From Terasakiella magnetica (GTDB lineage: Bacteria; Pseudomonadota; Alphaproteobacteria; Rhodospirillales; Magnetospirillaceae): a stretch of 64,000 bases of DNA. The stretch spans positions 1 to 64,000 of the forward strand of contig CACVCF010000090.1 in NCBI GenBank assembly GCA_902729415.1. The letters are read 5' to 3'. A program made the position numbers and the translations under genes. Shown one piece after another: positions 50,668 through 59,783 of this stretch (positions are counted from its first letter, which is position 1; each line of letters begins with the position of its first letter). The notes beneath the pieces are model-generated. The model had not been told where the DNA came from. It saw nothing but the letters and a program-made list of their open reading frames with translations, and ran no database searches.

Positions 50668-52530
50668 GTGGACCGCAGCAATTCGCTTCCCAAGCCCAAT
50701 AGCCACGACGAGACTCCGGCGGATCTGATCCGCCGGACCACGTCCGCGACGTTGAAGGCCATGGCGGGCCGACCCGATCTGGAGGTCAGCTATGCCTCTG
50801 GTCCCGGATATGTGCGCGGAGTCGAGGTGCGCCTGCCCTCACCACCGCGCACCATCCTGGCGGGCGATATCAGCCGTCTGCGCGGGACCGCCGACGCGGT
50901 GGCGTTGCGGCTGCGCTATCACGATGACCGTCTCCATGCCGGACGGATGCCTCATCTGCCCGAAGCCCGCAAGATCTACGAGATGGTCGAGCAGGCCCGC
51001 GTCGAGGCCTTGGGGGCGCGGCTGATGCCGGGCGCTGCCCTCAATATCGCCGAGGTGCTGGAGCAGAAGGCCCGCGCCGAGGGGCTTGACCGTGCCACCT
51101 GCCGCGAACAGGTGCCGCTGGCCGATGCCATGCGTCTGATCGCGCGCGAACGCTTTGCCGGTCTGGCGCCGCCGCCCTCAGCCGCCCATGCGGTGGAGTT
51201 GTGGCGCGATGAGGTCGAGGCCAAGGCCGGGGCGACGCTGGATCGTCTCAAGGATCTGCTGCACGATCAGGATTCCTTCTCCAAGGGCCTGTACCAATTG
51301 CTGCATGAACTGGATTTCGGTGTCGACCAGCCCTCCGAGGATGAGGACGACGAGGAATCCGAGGAAGGCCAGCCCGCCCAGGATGGCGCCTCCGCCGGTC
51401 AGGAAAAGGAAAGCGACGAGGCGGGCCAGGGCAAGCAGGAAGACGGCGAGACCCAGGCTCCCGGCTCGTCCGAGGGCAGCGGCGAGCAAGACGGCATCGA
51501 GGACGGCGACGACATCATGCTGATGGGCGCCGGGACCGAGGAGGCCGGAGGCCCCAGCCGCCATCGTCCTGATCCGGCATCCAATTCCCAGGCGGTGCAA
51601 GAGCGGCTCTACCACCCCTTCACCACCGCCTTCGATCAGGTGGTCAGTGCCGAAGATCTGTGCGACACCGAGGAACTGACCCGGCTGCGCTCGCAACTGG
51701 ATCAGCAATTGTCCCACCTTCAAGGCGTGGTGGCCAAGCTGGCCAACCGGTTGCAGCGCAAGCTGATGGCGCAGCAGACCCGGTCATGGGATTTCGATCT
51801 CGAGGAAGGCATTCTCGATACCGGGCGGTTGGCCCGCATCGTCACCAATCCCACCCATTCGCTTTCGTTCAAATACGAGAAGGAAACCGATTTCCGCGAT
51901 ACCGTGGTGTCGCTGCTGATCGACAATTCCGGCTCCATGCGCGGGCGGCCCATCACCGTGGCGGCCATGAGCGCCGACCTTCTGGCCCGGACGCTCGAGC
52001 GTTGCGGCGTCAAGGTCGAGGTGCTGGGCTTCACCACCCGCGCCTGGAAGGGCGGACAAAGCCGCGAGAAGTGGCAGGCCGAGGGCAAGGCCCTCAATCC
52101 CGGCCGTCTCAACGACCTGCGCCACATCGTCTACAAGGCCGCCGACGCGCCCTGGCGCCGGGTGCGGCGCAATCTGGGGCTGATGCTGCGCGAAGGCATC
52201 CTGAAAGAGAATATCGACGGCGAGGCCCTGCTGTGGGCGCACGAGCGGCTGATTTCCCGATCGGAACAGCGCCGCATCCTGATGGTGATTTCCGATGGTG
52301 CGCCGGTGGATGATTCCACCCTTTCGGCCAATCCCGGCAATACCTTGGAAAAGCACCTGCGCGAGGTCATCGCCTATATCGAGAACCGCTCGCCGGTGGA
52401 ACTGGTCGCCATCGGCATCGGCCATGACGTCACCCGCTATTACCGCCGCGCCGTCACCATCATGGATGCCGAGGATCTCGGCGGCACTATGATGCGTCAG
52501 CTCACCTCCTTGTTCGAGGACGAGGATTGA
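50668..52530 (+). CDS. cobT: cobaltochelatase subunit CobT
   Basis: A 620-aa partner of CobS. The N-terminal CobT domain (about 15-215) is followed by a very acidic Glu/Asp/Gln/Gly-rich linker (about 220-300) and a C-terminal von Willebrand A domain whose MIDAS motif DNSGSM (about 416) is intact. The GTG start at 50668 has GAGGA 8 nt upstream. With cobA and cobB near the window start it supports aerobic-type corrin synthesis; cobN is not in the window. Confidence 0.95.
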   Translation: MDRSNSLPKPNSHDETPADLIRRTTSATLKAMAGRPDLEVSYASGPGYVRGVEVRLPSPPRTILAGDISRLRGTADAVALRLRYHDDRLHAGRMPHLPEARKIYEMVEQARVEALGARLMPGAALNIAEVLEQKARAEGLDRATCREQVPLADAMRLIARERFAGLAPPPSAAHAVELWRDEVEAKAGATLDRLKDLLHDQDSFSKGLYQLLHELDFGVDQPSEDEDDEESEEGQPAQDGASAGQEKESDEAGQGKQEDGETQAPGSSEGSGEQDGIEDGDDIMLMGAGTEEAGGPSRHRPDPASNSQAVQERLYHPFTTAFDQVVSAEDLCDTEELTRLRSQLDQQLSHLQGVVAKLANRLQRKLMAQQTRSWDFDLEEGILDTGRLARIVTNPTHSLSFKYEKETDFRDTVVSLLIDNSGSMRGRPITVAAMSADLLARTLERCGVKVEVLGFTTRAWKGGQSREKWQAEGKALNPGRLNDLRHIVYKAADAPWRRVRRNLGLMLREGILKENIDGEALLWAHERLISRSEQRRILMVISDGAPVDDSTLSANPGNTLEKHLREVIAYIENRSPVELVAIGIGHDVTRYYRRAVTIMDAEDLGGTMMRQLTSLFEDED

Positions 52531-52638
52531 ACCGTGCCTCTCCGGTTGTGACAGACACCCGCGACATATAGGAGCGGCTCACCTGCATGAAGGCCGATGG
52601 ACTTCGGTGCTGCGGAAATCCCGGCTGATCGGCATCGA

Positions 52639-53844
52639 TCAGCAGCAGCCGCCCGGCTTGCCATCCACACCAATGAACAAAGCGGTGGCACCCCCGCGCC
52701 GCAGTTCATCGGCTTTCCCGGCAAGGTTATCAAGGTCGATGCCTTGGTCAGCCATGAGCTTGGCGCTGCCCAGGGCCACGGCGCGACCGCCGACCTTGCC
52801 GGTCACGCCCTTGCCCGTTACCGAGGCGAATTCGGCCGGGCTTTCGACAGTGATGTTTCGCGCATTGGCGGCGGTCACGACGGCCGCCGCCACCATGTGC
52901 ACGATGCGCGACAGCATGGTATCGGCCCCGATCTTGTCGGCAATCATAACCAAGGAGCCGGTGCTGTTGACGGTGCCGCCGATGAGTTTGTCGTCCGGCC
53001 CCTTGGCGACCGGCATCGACTCGCCGGAGACCATGGATTCGTCCACAGCGCTGGTGCCTTACCCGCAGCCGGTTTCCAACCTGGATCTGTTCCAGGGGAA
53101 TTTCCTCGTCCTCGCCGGTTTCCTTCAGCCGATACGCCGTCTTGGGGGCGAGATTCAACAGGGCGCGGATGGCGCCGCCGGTCTGATCGCGCGCCCGCAA
53201 CTCCAAGACCTGTCCCAGGAGAACCAGAACCGTGATGACGGCGGCCGCTTCGTAATAGACCGCGACGGCACCATCCATCATGCGAAAGCCGGAAGGAAAG
53301 ACGCCTGGGGCGAAGGTGGCAACCAGGCTGTACAGATAGGCGGCGCCTGTCCCGAGCGCGATAAGGGTGAACATATTCAGATGGCGGCTGAGAACAGAGG
53401 CTCCGCCGCGCTGAAAGAACGGCCATCCGGCCCAAAGAACCACCGGCGTGGCCAGTCCGAACTGAATCCAGGTTGATATCCGGGACGACACCAGATCGTG
53501 CAATCCGAGCGCCGGAATATGGCCGCCCATCTCAAGGACGAAGACCGGCAAGGTCAAGGCCAAGCCGATCCAGAAGCGCCGCGTCATGTCGGCGAGTTCG
53601 CGGTTGGGCGTCGCCACCGCCGAGACATCCCGCTGTTCCAACGCCATGCCGCAGATGGGGCAACTCCCTGGGCCTTGCTGCTGGATCTGCGGGTGCATCG
53701 GGCAGGTGTAGACCTTCCCCGCCGTGGCTGGCGGCACCCCCGGAGTCGCCGTGGCGGGCTTGGAGGGGGGGCTGCGAATTTATCGCGGCAGTGGGCGCTG
53801 CAAAAGAAGACGGCGGCACCGTCTCGTTCCAGACGATGCTTTGC
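52639..53844 (-). pseudogene. decayed copper-transporting P1B-type ATPase
   Basis: Pieces of a CopA/CopB-like ATPase in order but broken. A YHS remnant ([21 protein letters not shown], about 53763-53844) is followed by a frameshift at a G7 run (53765-53771), then the CPMHP..CPICGM metal motif and four membrane helices (53737 onward). A second frameshift with loss of the PGEKVPVDG region occurs near 53050. [12 protein letters not shown] then jumps, after IVHMVAA, into the nucleotide-binding domain, so the CPC helix and DKTGT site are missing. It ends at GKPGG. It cannot be functional. Confidence 0.88.
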
Positions 53845-53900
53845 CGATCACCGCGCTCCACGGCCCGCCACCCCATGCTTCAGAACCCCACATATAGTGG

Positions 53901-54044
53901 GTGTCTGCGTTAATTGGAGAGGCACGGACTGAACATCTGGAGTTTGCTCTGGTATTCGGATGGCTTGCCAACCGCGGTGGTGTGGAAGGTTTGGTCATAA
54001 ATAAGCACGGACAAGCACAAATAGCCCCATATCGGCCTCTGTGA
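53901..54044 (+). CDS. short orphan ORF, possible 3' gene fragment
   Basis: A GTG-started frame of 47 codons (or a truncated gene's 3' end) reading ...HLEFALVFGWLANRGGVEGLVINKHGQ... to a TGA at 54042-54044. It has no clear Shine-Dalgarno and no recognised family. A terminator-like hairpin overlaps its stop, which supports a genuine gene end. It lies directly beyond the ATPase pseudogene, so both may be leftovers of one lost segment. The rest of 53845-54165 shows only hairpins. Confidence 0.3.
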   Translation: MSALIGEARTEHLEFALVFGWLANRGGVEGLVINKHGQAQIAPYRPL

Positions 54045-54068
54045 TAAAATTTCGCCTCACAGAGTTTT
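54037..54068 (+). terminator. terminator-like hairpin in the 54 kb gap
   Basis: CTCTGTG (54037-54043) pairs with CACAGAG (54058-54064) across a 14-nt loop, followed by TTTT. A second stem GGCCCAA/TTGGGCC (54069-54089) follows. Both lie upstream of the sensor kinase gene. Confidence 0.5.
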
Positions 54069-54165
54069 GGCCCAATCAGGTTTTGGGCCTAGTGACAGCT
54101 TGATGGATCGGGTCTAGACTCTTCCTGCCTTTTGGATTTGGGGGCGGACTTTCGTCAGGGAATTC

Positions 54166-56646
54166 ATGTCCGGAATGGTGGAGCCAAGCAATCTGCGCGG
54201 AGGCCGTCGTCTGGTGATGGCGACTGCCTTGGTGCTGCTCGGGATCTGGCTGACCGGCAGCCTTGTCGTCTGGCATGACCGCGAGACCGCGCTGGCCGAT
54301 GCCCGCCGCCTGACCTTTTCATTGACCCGCGCCGCCGCCGAGCGGATTTCCGGCAGCCTGAAGGGGGTTGACCTGCTGTTGCAGGATGCCGCCGCCAAGG
54401 CCCCCGCCACCGCCTTGCGCGATGACGAGGCCTTTCTCGCCTATATCCGCGGCCGAGGTGCTGCGTTTCCCGAAGTCCGCAATGTTTTCCTCGTCGGAGC
54501 CGACGGACGGGTACGAGCTGGGACCGTCGCAGCCCTCAACGAGGTGGATCTCAGTGGGCGGGGCTATTTTCAAGCCGCCAGGCAGAGGCAGGCCGCTCCC
54601 ACGCTGCACCTGACCGGTTTGATGACCAGCCCCGTGGTTCATCGTCCGACTATTCTGGCCGTCCGTCCCCTGGTGGGGGCGTTGGGAACCTTCGACGGCA
54701 TCATCATGGCGGCGGTGGACCCTGCCTTTTTCCTTGAGACTCTGAACGGGGTTCTGTCCAACGAGGTGGACCGGGCCGTCCTTGCCAATCTGGACGGTGA
54801 AGTCATGGCCCGGCTGCCTGATCCCGAGATGGCGGTGGGAGCCTCGATCCGCAATGGGGCGCTGTTCGCAACCTATCTGCCGCGCGCACCGTCGGGAAGC
54901 TTCGTCGCTCCCAGTACGTTCGACGGCAAGGAGCGTCTGGCGTCTTACATCACCATCGCTCCCTTCCCTTTGGTGGTCTCGGTGGGGGTGACGGTGGAAG
55001 CTGCCCTGGCCCGCTGGCGCTCGGGCACCGCCATGGTCGCCGTTATCGGGGGCGGTCTGACGGGGATCGTCATGCTGGGCGCCATCTTGCTGGTCCGGCG
55101 GGACGAGGCCGAGCGCCGCGCCATCGCCGCCTTGGCGGAAAGCGAGGCCAGCTATCGTATTCTGGTGGAAAATCAGGATGATCTGATCCACCGCTATCGC
55201 CCCGACACCACCCTGATCAGCATCAACAGCGCCTATGCCGAATTCTATGGCAAGCCCGCCTCGGAATTGCTCGGCCGCCCATGGCTGGAATGGCTGCCGG
55301 AGAATGAGCGCCCCGGAGCTCTCTCCGCACTGAAATCCATGACCCGGAGCAACCCGCACCGGGAGGATCAGCGCCAGGTCATCCGTTTCGACGGCGAGGC
55401 GCGATGGATCGAGTGGCGCAGCACGGCGTTGTTCAACGCTTCGGGGCGGCTGATCGGCTATCAGAGCAGTGGACGTGACATTACCGACCAGTATCGGGTG
55501 CGCCAAGCCATCGCCGAGCGCGAAGAGCTTTACAGTCAAAGCTTCCACCGCAACATGGCGGTCAAGCTGCTGGTCGATCCCACCGACGGTACCATTGTCG
55601 ATGCCAATGAATCGGCCAGCAAGTTCTACGGCTATCCCAGCGGCACGCTGAAGACCATGACGATCGGCGAAATCAATACCTTGCCGCCGGAACAGGTGGC
55701 GCAGGAGATGGAGGCCGTCGCCCGCAACGAGCGGCGCTTCATGTGCTTTCGCCACCGGCTGGCCTCGGGTGTCATCCGTGATGTCGAGGTTTATTCCTCG
55801 CCGCTGCATGTGAACGGACGAGTTTACCTTAGCAGTATCATCATGGATGTGACCGAACGGAACCATTTCGAGACCGAGCTGAAGGCCAAGACCCTGGAAC
55901 TCGAGCGCTCTAATTCCGACCTGGAGCAATTCGCCTATGTGGCGTCCCATGATCTGCGCCAGCCGCTGCGGCTGGTTTCCAGCTATATCTCCATGCTGGA
56001 AAAGCGTCTGGCCGGACGGCTGAACGACCAGGAGGTCGAATTCATGGGCTATGCCGTTGGAGGTGTGCGGCGGATGGATGCCCTGATCCTCGGCCTGCTG
56101 GAATATTCGCGGGTCGGACGGGGTGAAGATACCATGGTCATGGTCGATCTGGCCGAGATGGTGGAACAGGCTGCCGCTAATTTGGGCATCGGCCAAGTCC
56201 TTTCCGATGCCCATCTGACCATCGAGCGCCCGCTTCCCACCCTTTTCGGCATGCGTAACGAGCTGATCCGCCTGTTCCAGAACCTGCTGGGCAACGCCCT
56301 GAAATACCGCCATCCCGAACGCCCGGTGCAGCTCGGTGTTTCGGCTCGCCGCCGCCTTCAGGAAAAGGATTGGGTGATCACCGTCGCCGACAACGGCATG
56401 GGTATCGATCCCGATTACTTCGAGCGTATTTTCAAAATGTTCCAGCGCCTGCATACCGAAGGCACCCACGAGGGCACCGGAATCGGTCTGGCGATCTGCA
56501 AAAAGATCGTCGAGACTCACGGTGGACGTATCTGGGTCGAGTCCGAGGTGGGGGTGGGCTCGCGCTTTCTCTTCTCCCTTCCCGAGGGCAAACCCAGTTC
56601 CATCGTTCGAGAGGTTGACGCGCCGACCGCTTTAGAGGAGCTTTGA
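54166..56646 (+). CDS. membrane sensor histidine kinase (Cache-PAS-PAS-HisKA-HATPase)
   Basis: An 826-aa kinase. Transmembrane segments at about 15-32 and 285-310 enclose a periplasmic Cache-like region. Two PAS domains follow (about 325-445, YRILVENQDDLIHRYRPDTT; about 455-570, YSQSFHRNMAVKLLVDPTDG), then HisKA with phospho-His in YVASHDLRQPLRLVSSYI and an HATPase_c (NLLGNALKYR, VADNGMGID, GTGIGLAICKKIVETHGGRIW). No receiver is fused and no response-regulator gene adjoins. The ligand is unknown. The next gene encodes a 68-aa protein. Confidence 0.92.
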   Translation: MSGMVEPSNLRGGRRLVMATALVLLGIWLTGSLVVWHDRETALADARRLTFSLTRAAAERISGSLKGVDLLLQDAAAKAPATALRDDEAFLAYIRGRGAAFPEVRNVFLVGADGRVRAGTVAALNEVDLSGRGYFQAARQRQAAPTLHLTGLMTSPVVHRPTILAVRPLVGALGTFDGIIMAAVDPAFFLETLNGVLSNEVDRAVLANLDGEVMARLPDPEMAVGASIRNGALFATYLPRAPSGSFVAPSTFDGKERLASYITIAPFPLVVSVGVTVEAALARWRSGTAMVAVIGGGLTGIVMLGAILLVRRDEAERRAIAALAESEASYRILVENQDDLIHRYRPDTTLISINSAYAEFYGKPASELLGRPWLEWLPENERPGALSALKSMTRSNPHREDQRQVIRFDGEARWIEWRSTALFNASGRLIGYQSSGRDITDQYRVRQAIAEREELYSQSFHRNMAVKLLVDPTDGTIVDANESASKFYGYPSGTLKTMTIGEINTLPPEQVAQEMEAVARNERRFMCFRHRLASGVIRDVEVYSSPLHVNGRVYLSSIIMDVTERNHFETELKAKTLELERSNSDLEQFAYVASHDLRQPLRLVSSYISMLEKRLAGRLNDQEVEFMGYAVGGVRRMDALILGLLEYSRVGRGEDTMVMVDLAEMVEQAAANLGIGQVLSDAHLTIERPLPTLFGMRNELIRLFQNLLGNALKYRHPERPVQLGVSARRRLQEKDWVITVADNGMGIDPDYFERIFKMFQRLHTEGTHEGTGIGLAICKKIVETHGGRIWVESEVGVGSRFLFSLPEGKPSSIVREVDAPTALEEL

Positions 56647-56673
56647 GGCAGCGCCCAGCAGGAGTGTCGATTC

Positions 56674-56880
56674 ATGAAGTTGGCGGCGATTTCCTTCAAT
56701 GACAACCACAGCATCAGCATGGATGTGGAAGGGGTGAGCCATATCGGAACCGCCCAACCCATCGCGTTGGATGATGGGACATGGTTCATGGAACTGCTGA
56801 TCCGCACCGCCACCGGCACCGTGGCCCTGCAACTGGTCGCCAATTCCCTTGAGGAGCTTGAGGTCAAGAGTTACACCTGA
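56674..56880 (+). CDS. small protein of unknown function downstream of the sensor kinase
   Basis: A 68-aa protein with predicted beta-rich character (SFNDNHSISMDVEGVSHIGTAQPIALDDGTWFMELLIRTATGTVALQLVA). There are no Cys, membrane segments or known motifs. AGGAG precedes the ATG, and the gene lies 27 nt after the kinase, so it is probably translated in the same operon. It may be an accessory to the kinase; I do not recognise a family. Confidence 0.6.
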   Translation: MKLAAISFNDNHSISMDVEGVSHIGTAQPIALDDGTWFMELLIRTATGTVALQLVANSLEELEVKSYT

Positions 56881-56944
56881 TCGGTATTCACCGCGGCGTG
56901 ATCTGTGCTAAAGCTTGCCTCCCTCATGCTCTGGCGTAGTGTCG

Positions 56945-57940
56945 ATGACGGCGATGGCGAAACGGTGGTTGCCCTGGATTTTAAAGGGCGCTCTTTCGAT
57001 CGGGCTGATCTGGTTCGTGTTCAGCAAGGTTGATGTGGCTTCAGCCTGGGATCAGGCCAAGACCCTTGATCCTCTGATGCTGGCTCTGGCCGTCGGTCTC
57101 AGTCTGATTCAGGTCTGGCTGGGCGCCGTGCGCTGGTGGCTGGTGCTGCGGGCGTTGCGGGCGGCATTCAGCGCCAGCCAAGCCTTTATCGTCTATTATA
57201 TCGGTGTGTTCTTTGCCATCGTCCTGCCCGGTGCGGTGGGCGGTGATGCGGTGCGGATGTGGAAGGCCCACCGTTCCGGTTTGTCGCTGGCCGCCAGCAT
57301 CAATTCTGTCATGCTTGAGCGGGTCGCCACCGTTCTGGGGCTGGTGCTTCTGGTGGCGGCGACCCAGCCCTTGCTGCTGGCCCGTGCGCCCAATATTCCC
57401 GGCTCGTGGGTGTTTCCCGCCCTGTCCGTGCTTGGCATCGCCGGAATTCTGGTGCTGTCGGTTCTGGACCGCCTGCCGCAATCGCTGCACCGCTGGCGGG
57501 CGGTGCGGGGGCTGGTGCATCTGGCGGGCGACACCCGGCGGCTGTTCTTCCGTCCCAGCTGGGGTGGCGCCACCCTGGCCGTCGCCATTCTCGGCCACAT
57601 CAATCTGTCGATGGTGGCCTATGCCTTGGCCGTGGGGCTGCGCCTCAACATTGACATGATTGATTGTCTGGTTCTGGTGCCGCCAGTGATCCTGATCATG
57701 ACTCTTCCTATCTCCATCGCGGGCTGGGGCGTGCGCGAGACCGCCATGGTCGCCGCCTTTGGCTATGTCGGGGTGGAAAGCCATTCCGCCTTGGTGCTGT
57801 CGGTCCTGTTCGGCCTGGTCAGCACTGCCACCGCCTTGCCCGGCGGTCTGGTGTGGCTGATGTCTGGCGACCATCTGAAGCCCGACGAGATCGAAGCCAT
57901 CGAGGACGAAGCCGATCTTGAGGCTGAGGGTAAGGCTTAA
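56945..57940 (+). CDS. flippase-like (LPG-synthase TM/AglD) membrane protein
   Basis: A 331-aa polytopic inner-membrane protein of the lysylphosphatidylglycerol-synthase transmembrane / flippase-like family. The hallmarks are YIGVFFAIVLPGAVGGDAVRMWKAHRSGLS, SVMLERVATVLGLVLL and the late ISIAGWGVRETAMVAAFGYVGV. About eight to nine helices are seen, with an acidic C-terminus and no catalytic LPG domain. Such proteins may flip polyprenyl sugars or lipids; substrate unknown. The frame begins at a TTG (56915); the ATG at 56945 or 56954 is more likely. Confidence 0.8.
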   Translation: MTAMAKRWLPWILKGALSIGLIWFVFSKVDVASAWDQAKTLDPLMLALAVGLSLIQVWLGAVRWWLVLRALRAAFSASQAFIVYYIGVFFAIVLPGAVGGDAVRMWKAHRSGLSLAASINSVMLERVATVLGLVLLVAATQPLLLARAPNIPGSWVFPALSVLGIAGILVLSVLDRLPQSLHRWRAVRGLVHLAGDTRRLFFRPSWGGATLAVAILGHINLSMVAYALAVGLRLNIDMIDCLVLVPPVILIMTLPISIAGWGVRETAMVAAFGYVGVESHSALVLSVLFGLVSTATALPGGLVWLMSGDHLKPDEIEAIEDEADLEAEGKA

Positions 57941-57949
57941 AGCCCTGCC

Positions 57950-58191
57950 GCCCGGCGATTGAGGGCAATAAGCTTCGACGAGCCAATGAATTGGCTCGGA
58001 GTTACGCCCAAGGGGCGGCGCGGCTGATGCCGCGGGAGTCAAGTGAGGCGGAGGCTCACGCCCGGCGATTGAGGGCAATAAGCTTCGACGAGCCAATGAA
58101 TTGGCTCGGAGTTACGCCCAAGGGGCGGCGCGGCTGATGCCGCGGGAGTCAAGTGAGGCGGAGGCTCACGCCCGGCGATTGAGGGCAATAA
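57950..58191 (+). repeat. perfect 110-bp tandem duplication plus partial third copy
   Basis: Units 57950-58059 and 58060-58169 are identical base for base; the first 22 bases recur at 58170-58191. Each unit begins with GCCCGGCGATTGAGGG. It contains the palindrome CGAGCCAAT-GA-ATTGGCTCG (57979-57998 and 58089-58108) and a CGCGGC/GCCGCG stem. It fills most of the 334-nt gap between the flippase-like gene and pepA. No coding signal is seen. The absence of differences implies recent duplication or active maintenance. Confidence 0.95.
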
Positions 58192-58274
58192 ATAAGGCTA
58201 GAGCCTTCCCTTCCGCGCTGGGTTGAGTAGAGTGGGGGGAACCGTTGTCCCTCTCCTGCTCCGCGAGGAATTCC

Positions 58275-59780
58275 ATGAAGATCGCTTTCTCCAAGCCCTC
58301 AGTGCCCGCCGAGGGTGCCATCGCCGTCGGTGTGCTTGAAGGCAAGGTGCTGCTGCCCACGGCCCTGTCGCTGGATGTCGCGGCCAAGGGTGGATTGGCG
58401 CGGGCCATCGCCGCCAGCCGCTTTGAAGGCAAGAAGGGGCAGACCCTCATGCTGCTGGCGCCTGCGGGGCTGACGCTGTCGCGGGTGTTGCTGGTGGGGC
58501 TTGGCAAGGCCAAGGAAATCGACGTTCAGGGGGCTCAGACTTTCGGCGGCACCGTGGTGGCGCAATTGCAGAGCAGCGGCGAAGCCGAGGTCGCCATCGC
58601 CGTCGACGCCATCGAAGGCTCGCCGCTGGCGACCAGCGAATTCGCCGTTCAGGCGGCGTTTGGGGCGCGGCTGCGGTCCTATCGCTTTGATAAGTACATG
58701 ACCAAGCAGAAGAAGGAGGATAAGCCCTCCTTGAAGCGGATCAATCTGCTGGCCGAAGCTTTCGCCACCGCCAAGACCGCTTTTGCCGCCGTTGATAAGG
58801 TGGCCGATGGCGTCCTCTTCACCCGCGATATGGTGAGTGAGCCCGCCAACGTCATCCACCCCGAGAGTCTGGCCGAGCTGGCCCAGTCCCTGGGCGACCT
58901 GGGGGTCGAGGTCGAGGTGTTGGGCGAAAAGCAGATGAAGAAGCTGGGTATGGGGGCGCTGTTGGGCGTCGGCCAGGGCTCGGATCGGGAATCCAAGCTG
59001 GTCGTCATGCGCTGGCAGGGCGCCGCCAAGAAGGATGAGGCCCCCATCGCCTTCATCGGCAAGGGCGTCACCTTCGATTCCGGCGGTATCTCCATCAAAC
59101 CGGCCGGCGGCATGGAAGACATGAAGTGGGACATGGCGGGCGCCGGTGCGGTGCTGGGCGTCCTCAAGGCCCTGGCCGGGCGCAAGGCCAAGGTCAACGC
59201 CATCGGCGTGGTCGGGCTGGTGGAGAACATGCCTTCGGGCACCGCCCAGCGGCCCGGCGACGTGGTAACCTCCATGTCGGGTCAGACCATCGAGGTCATC
59301 AATACCGATGCCGAGGGCCGTCTCGTCCTCGCCGATGCGCTGTGGTACACCCAGGATCGCTTCAAGCCCAAGGCCATGATCGATCTGGCGACGCTGACCG
59401 GCGCCATCATCATCTCGCTGGGCCACGAATATGCCGGGCTGTTTGCCAGCGACGACAAGCTGGCCGACCGCTTGGCCGCCGCGGGCAAGGCGGTGGGTGA
59501 GCAATTGTGGCGCCTGCCCCTGGGTGAGGCCTATGACAAGCAGATCAAGTCCGACATCGCCGACATGAAGAACACCGGCGGGCGCGAAGGCGGCTCCATC
59601 ACCGCCGCCCAGTTCCTCAAGCGCTTTACCAACGATGTCACCTGGGCCCATCTCGATATCGCGGGCATGGCGTGGTCGAAGAAGGACACCGCCACCTGTC
59701 CCAAGGGCGCCACGGCCTTCGGCGTGCGTCTGCTTGACCGGCTTGTGACCGATTACTACGAGGACAAGGGCGAGAAGTAG
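58275..59780 (+). CDS. pepA: leucyl aminopeptidase (M17), first of tandem pair
   Basis: A 501-aa dimetal cytosol aminopeptidase. The C-terminal catalytic domain has GKGVTFDSGGISIKPAGGMEDMKWDMAGAGAVLG (metal ligands Lys and Asp, catalytic Lys) and the signature NTDAEGRLVLADAL (Asp, Glu, catalytic Arg). The N-terminal ~170-residue domain is the usual variable one. The ATG at 58275 has AGGA 7 nt upstream; the frame opens at 58245. A second M17 gene follows after 3 bp. Confidence 0.95.
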   Translation: MKIAFSKPSVPAEGAIAVGVLEGKVLLPTALSLDVAAKGGLARAIAASRFEGKKGQTLMLLAPAGLTLSRVLLVGLGKAKEIDVQGAQTFGGTVVAQLQSSGEAEVAIAVDAIEGSPLATSEFAVQAAFGARLRSYRFDKYMTKQKKEDKPSLKRINLLAEAFATAKTAFAAVDKVADGVLFTRDMVSEPANVIHPESLAELAQSLGDLGVEVEVLGEKQMKKLGMGALLGVGQGSDRESKLVVMRWQGAAKKDEAPIAFIGKGVTFDSGGISIKPAGGMEDMKWDMAGAGAVLGVLKALAGRKAKVNAIGVVGLVENMPSGTAQRPGDVVTSMSGQTIEVINTDAEGRLVLADALWYTQDRFKPKAMIDLATLTGAIIISLGHEYAGLFASDDKLADRLAAAGKAVGEQLWRLPLGEAYDKQIKSDIADMKNTGGREGGSITAAQFLKRFTNDVTWAHLDIAGMAWSKKDTATCPKGATAFGVRLLDRLVTDYYEDKGEK

Positions 59781-59783
59781 CCC

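Noticed and set aside
54319..56520. 733-codon minus-strand open frame opposite the sensor kinase
   Set aside because: Shadow of the kinase reading frame; no family resemblance and no ribosome site.
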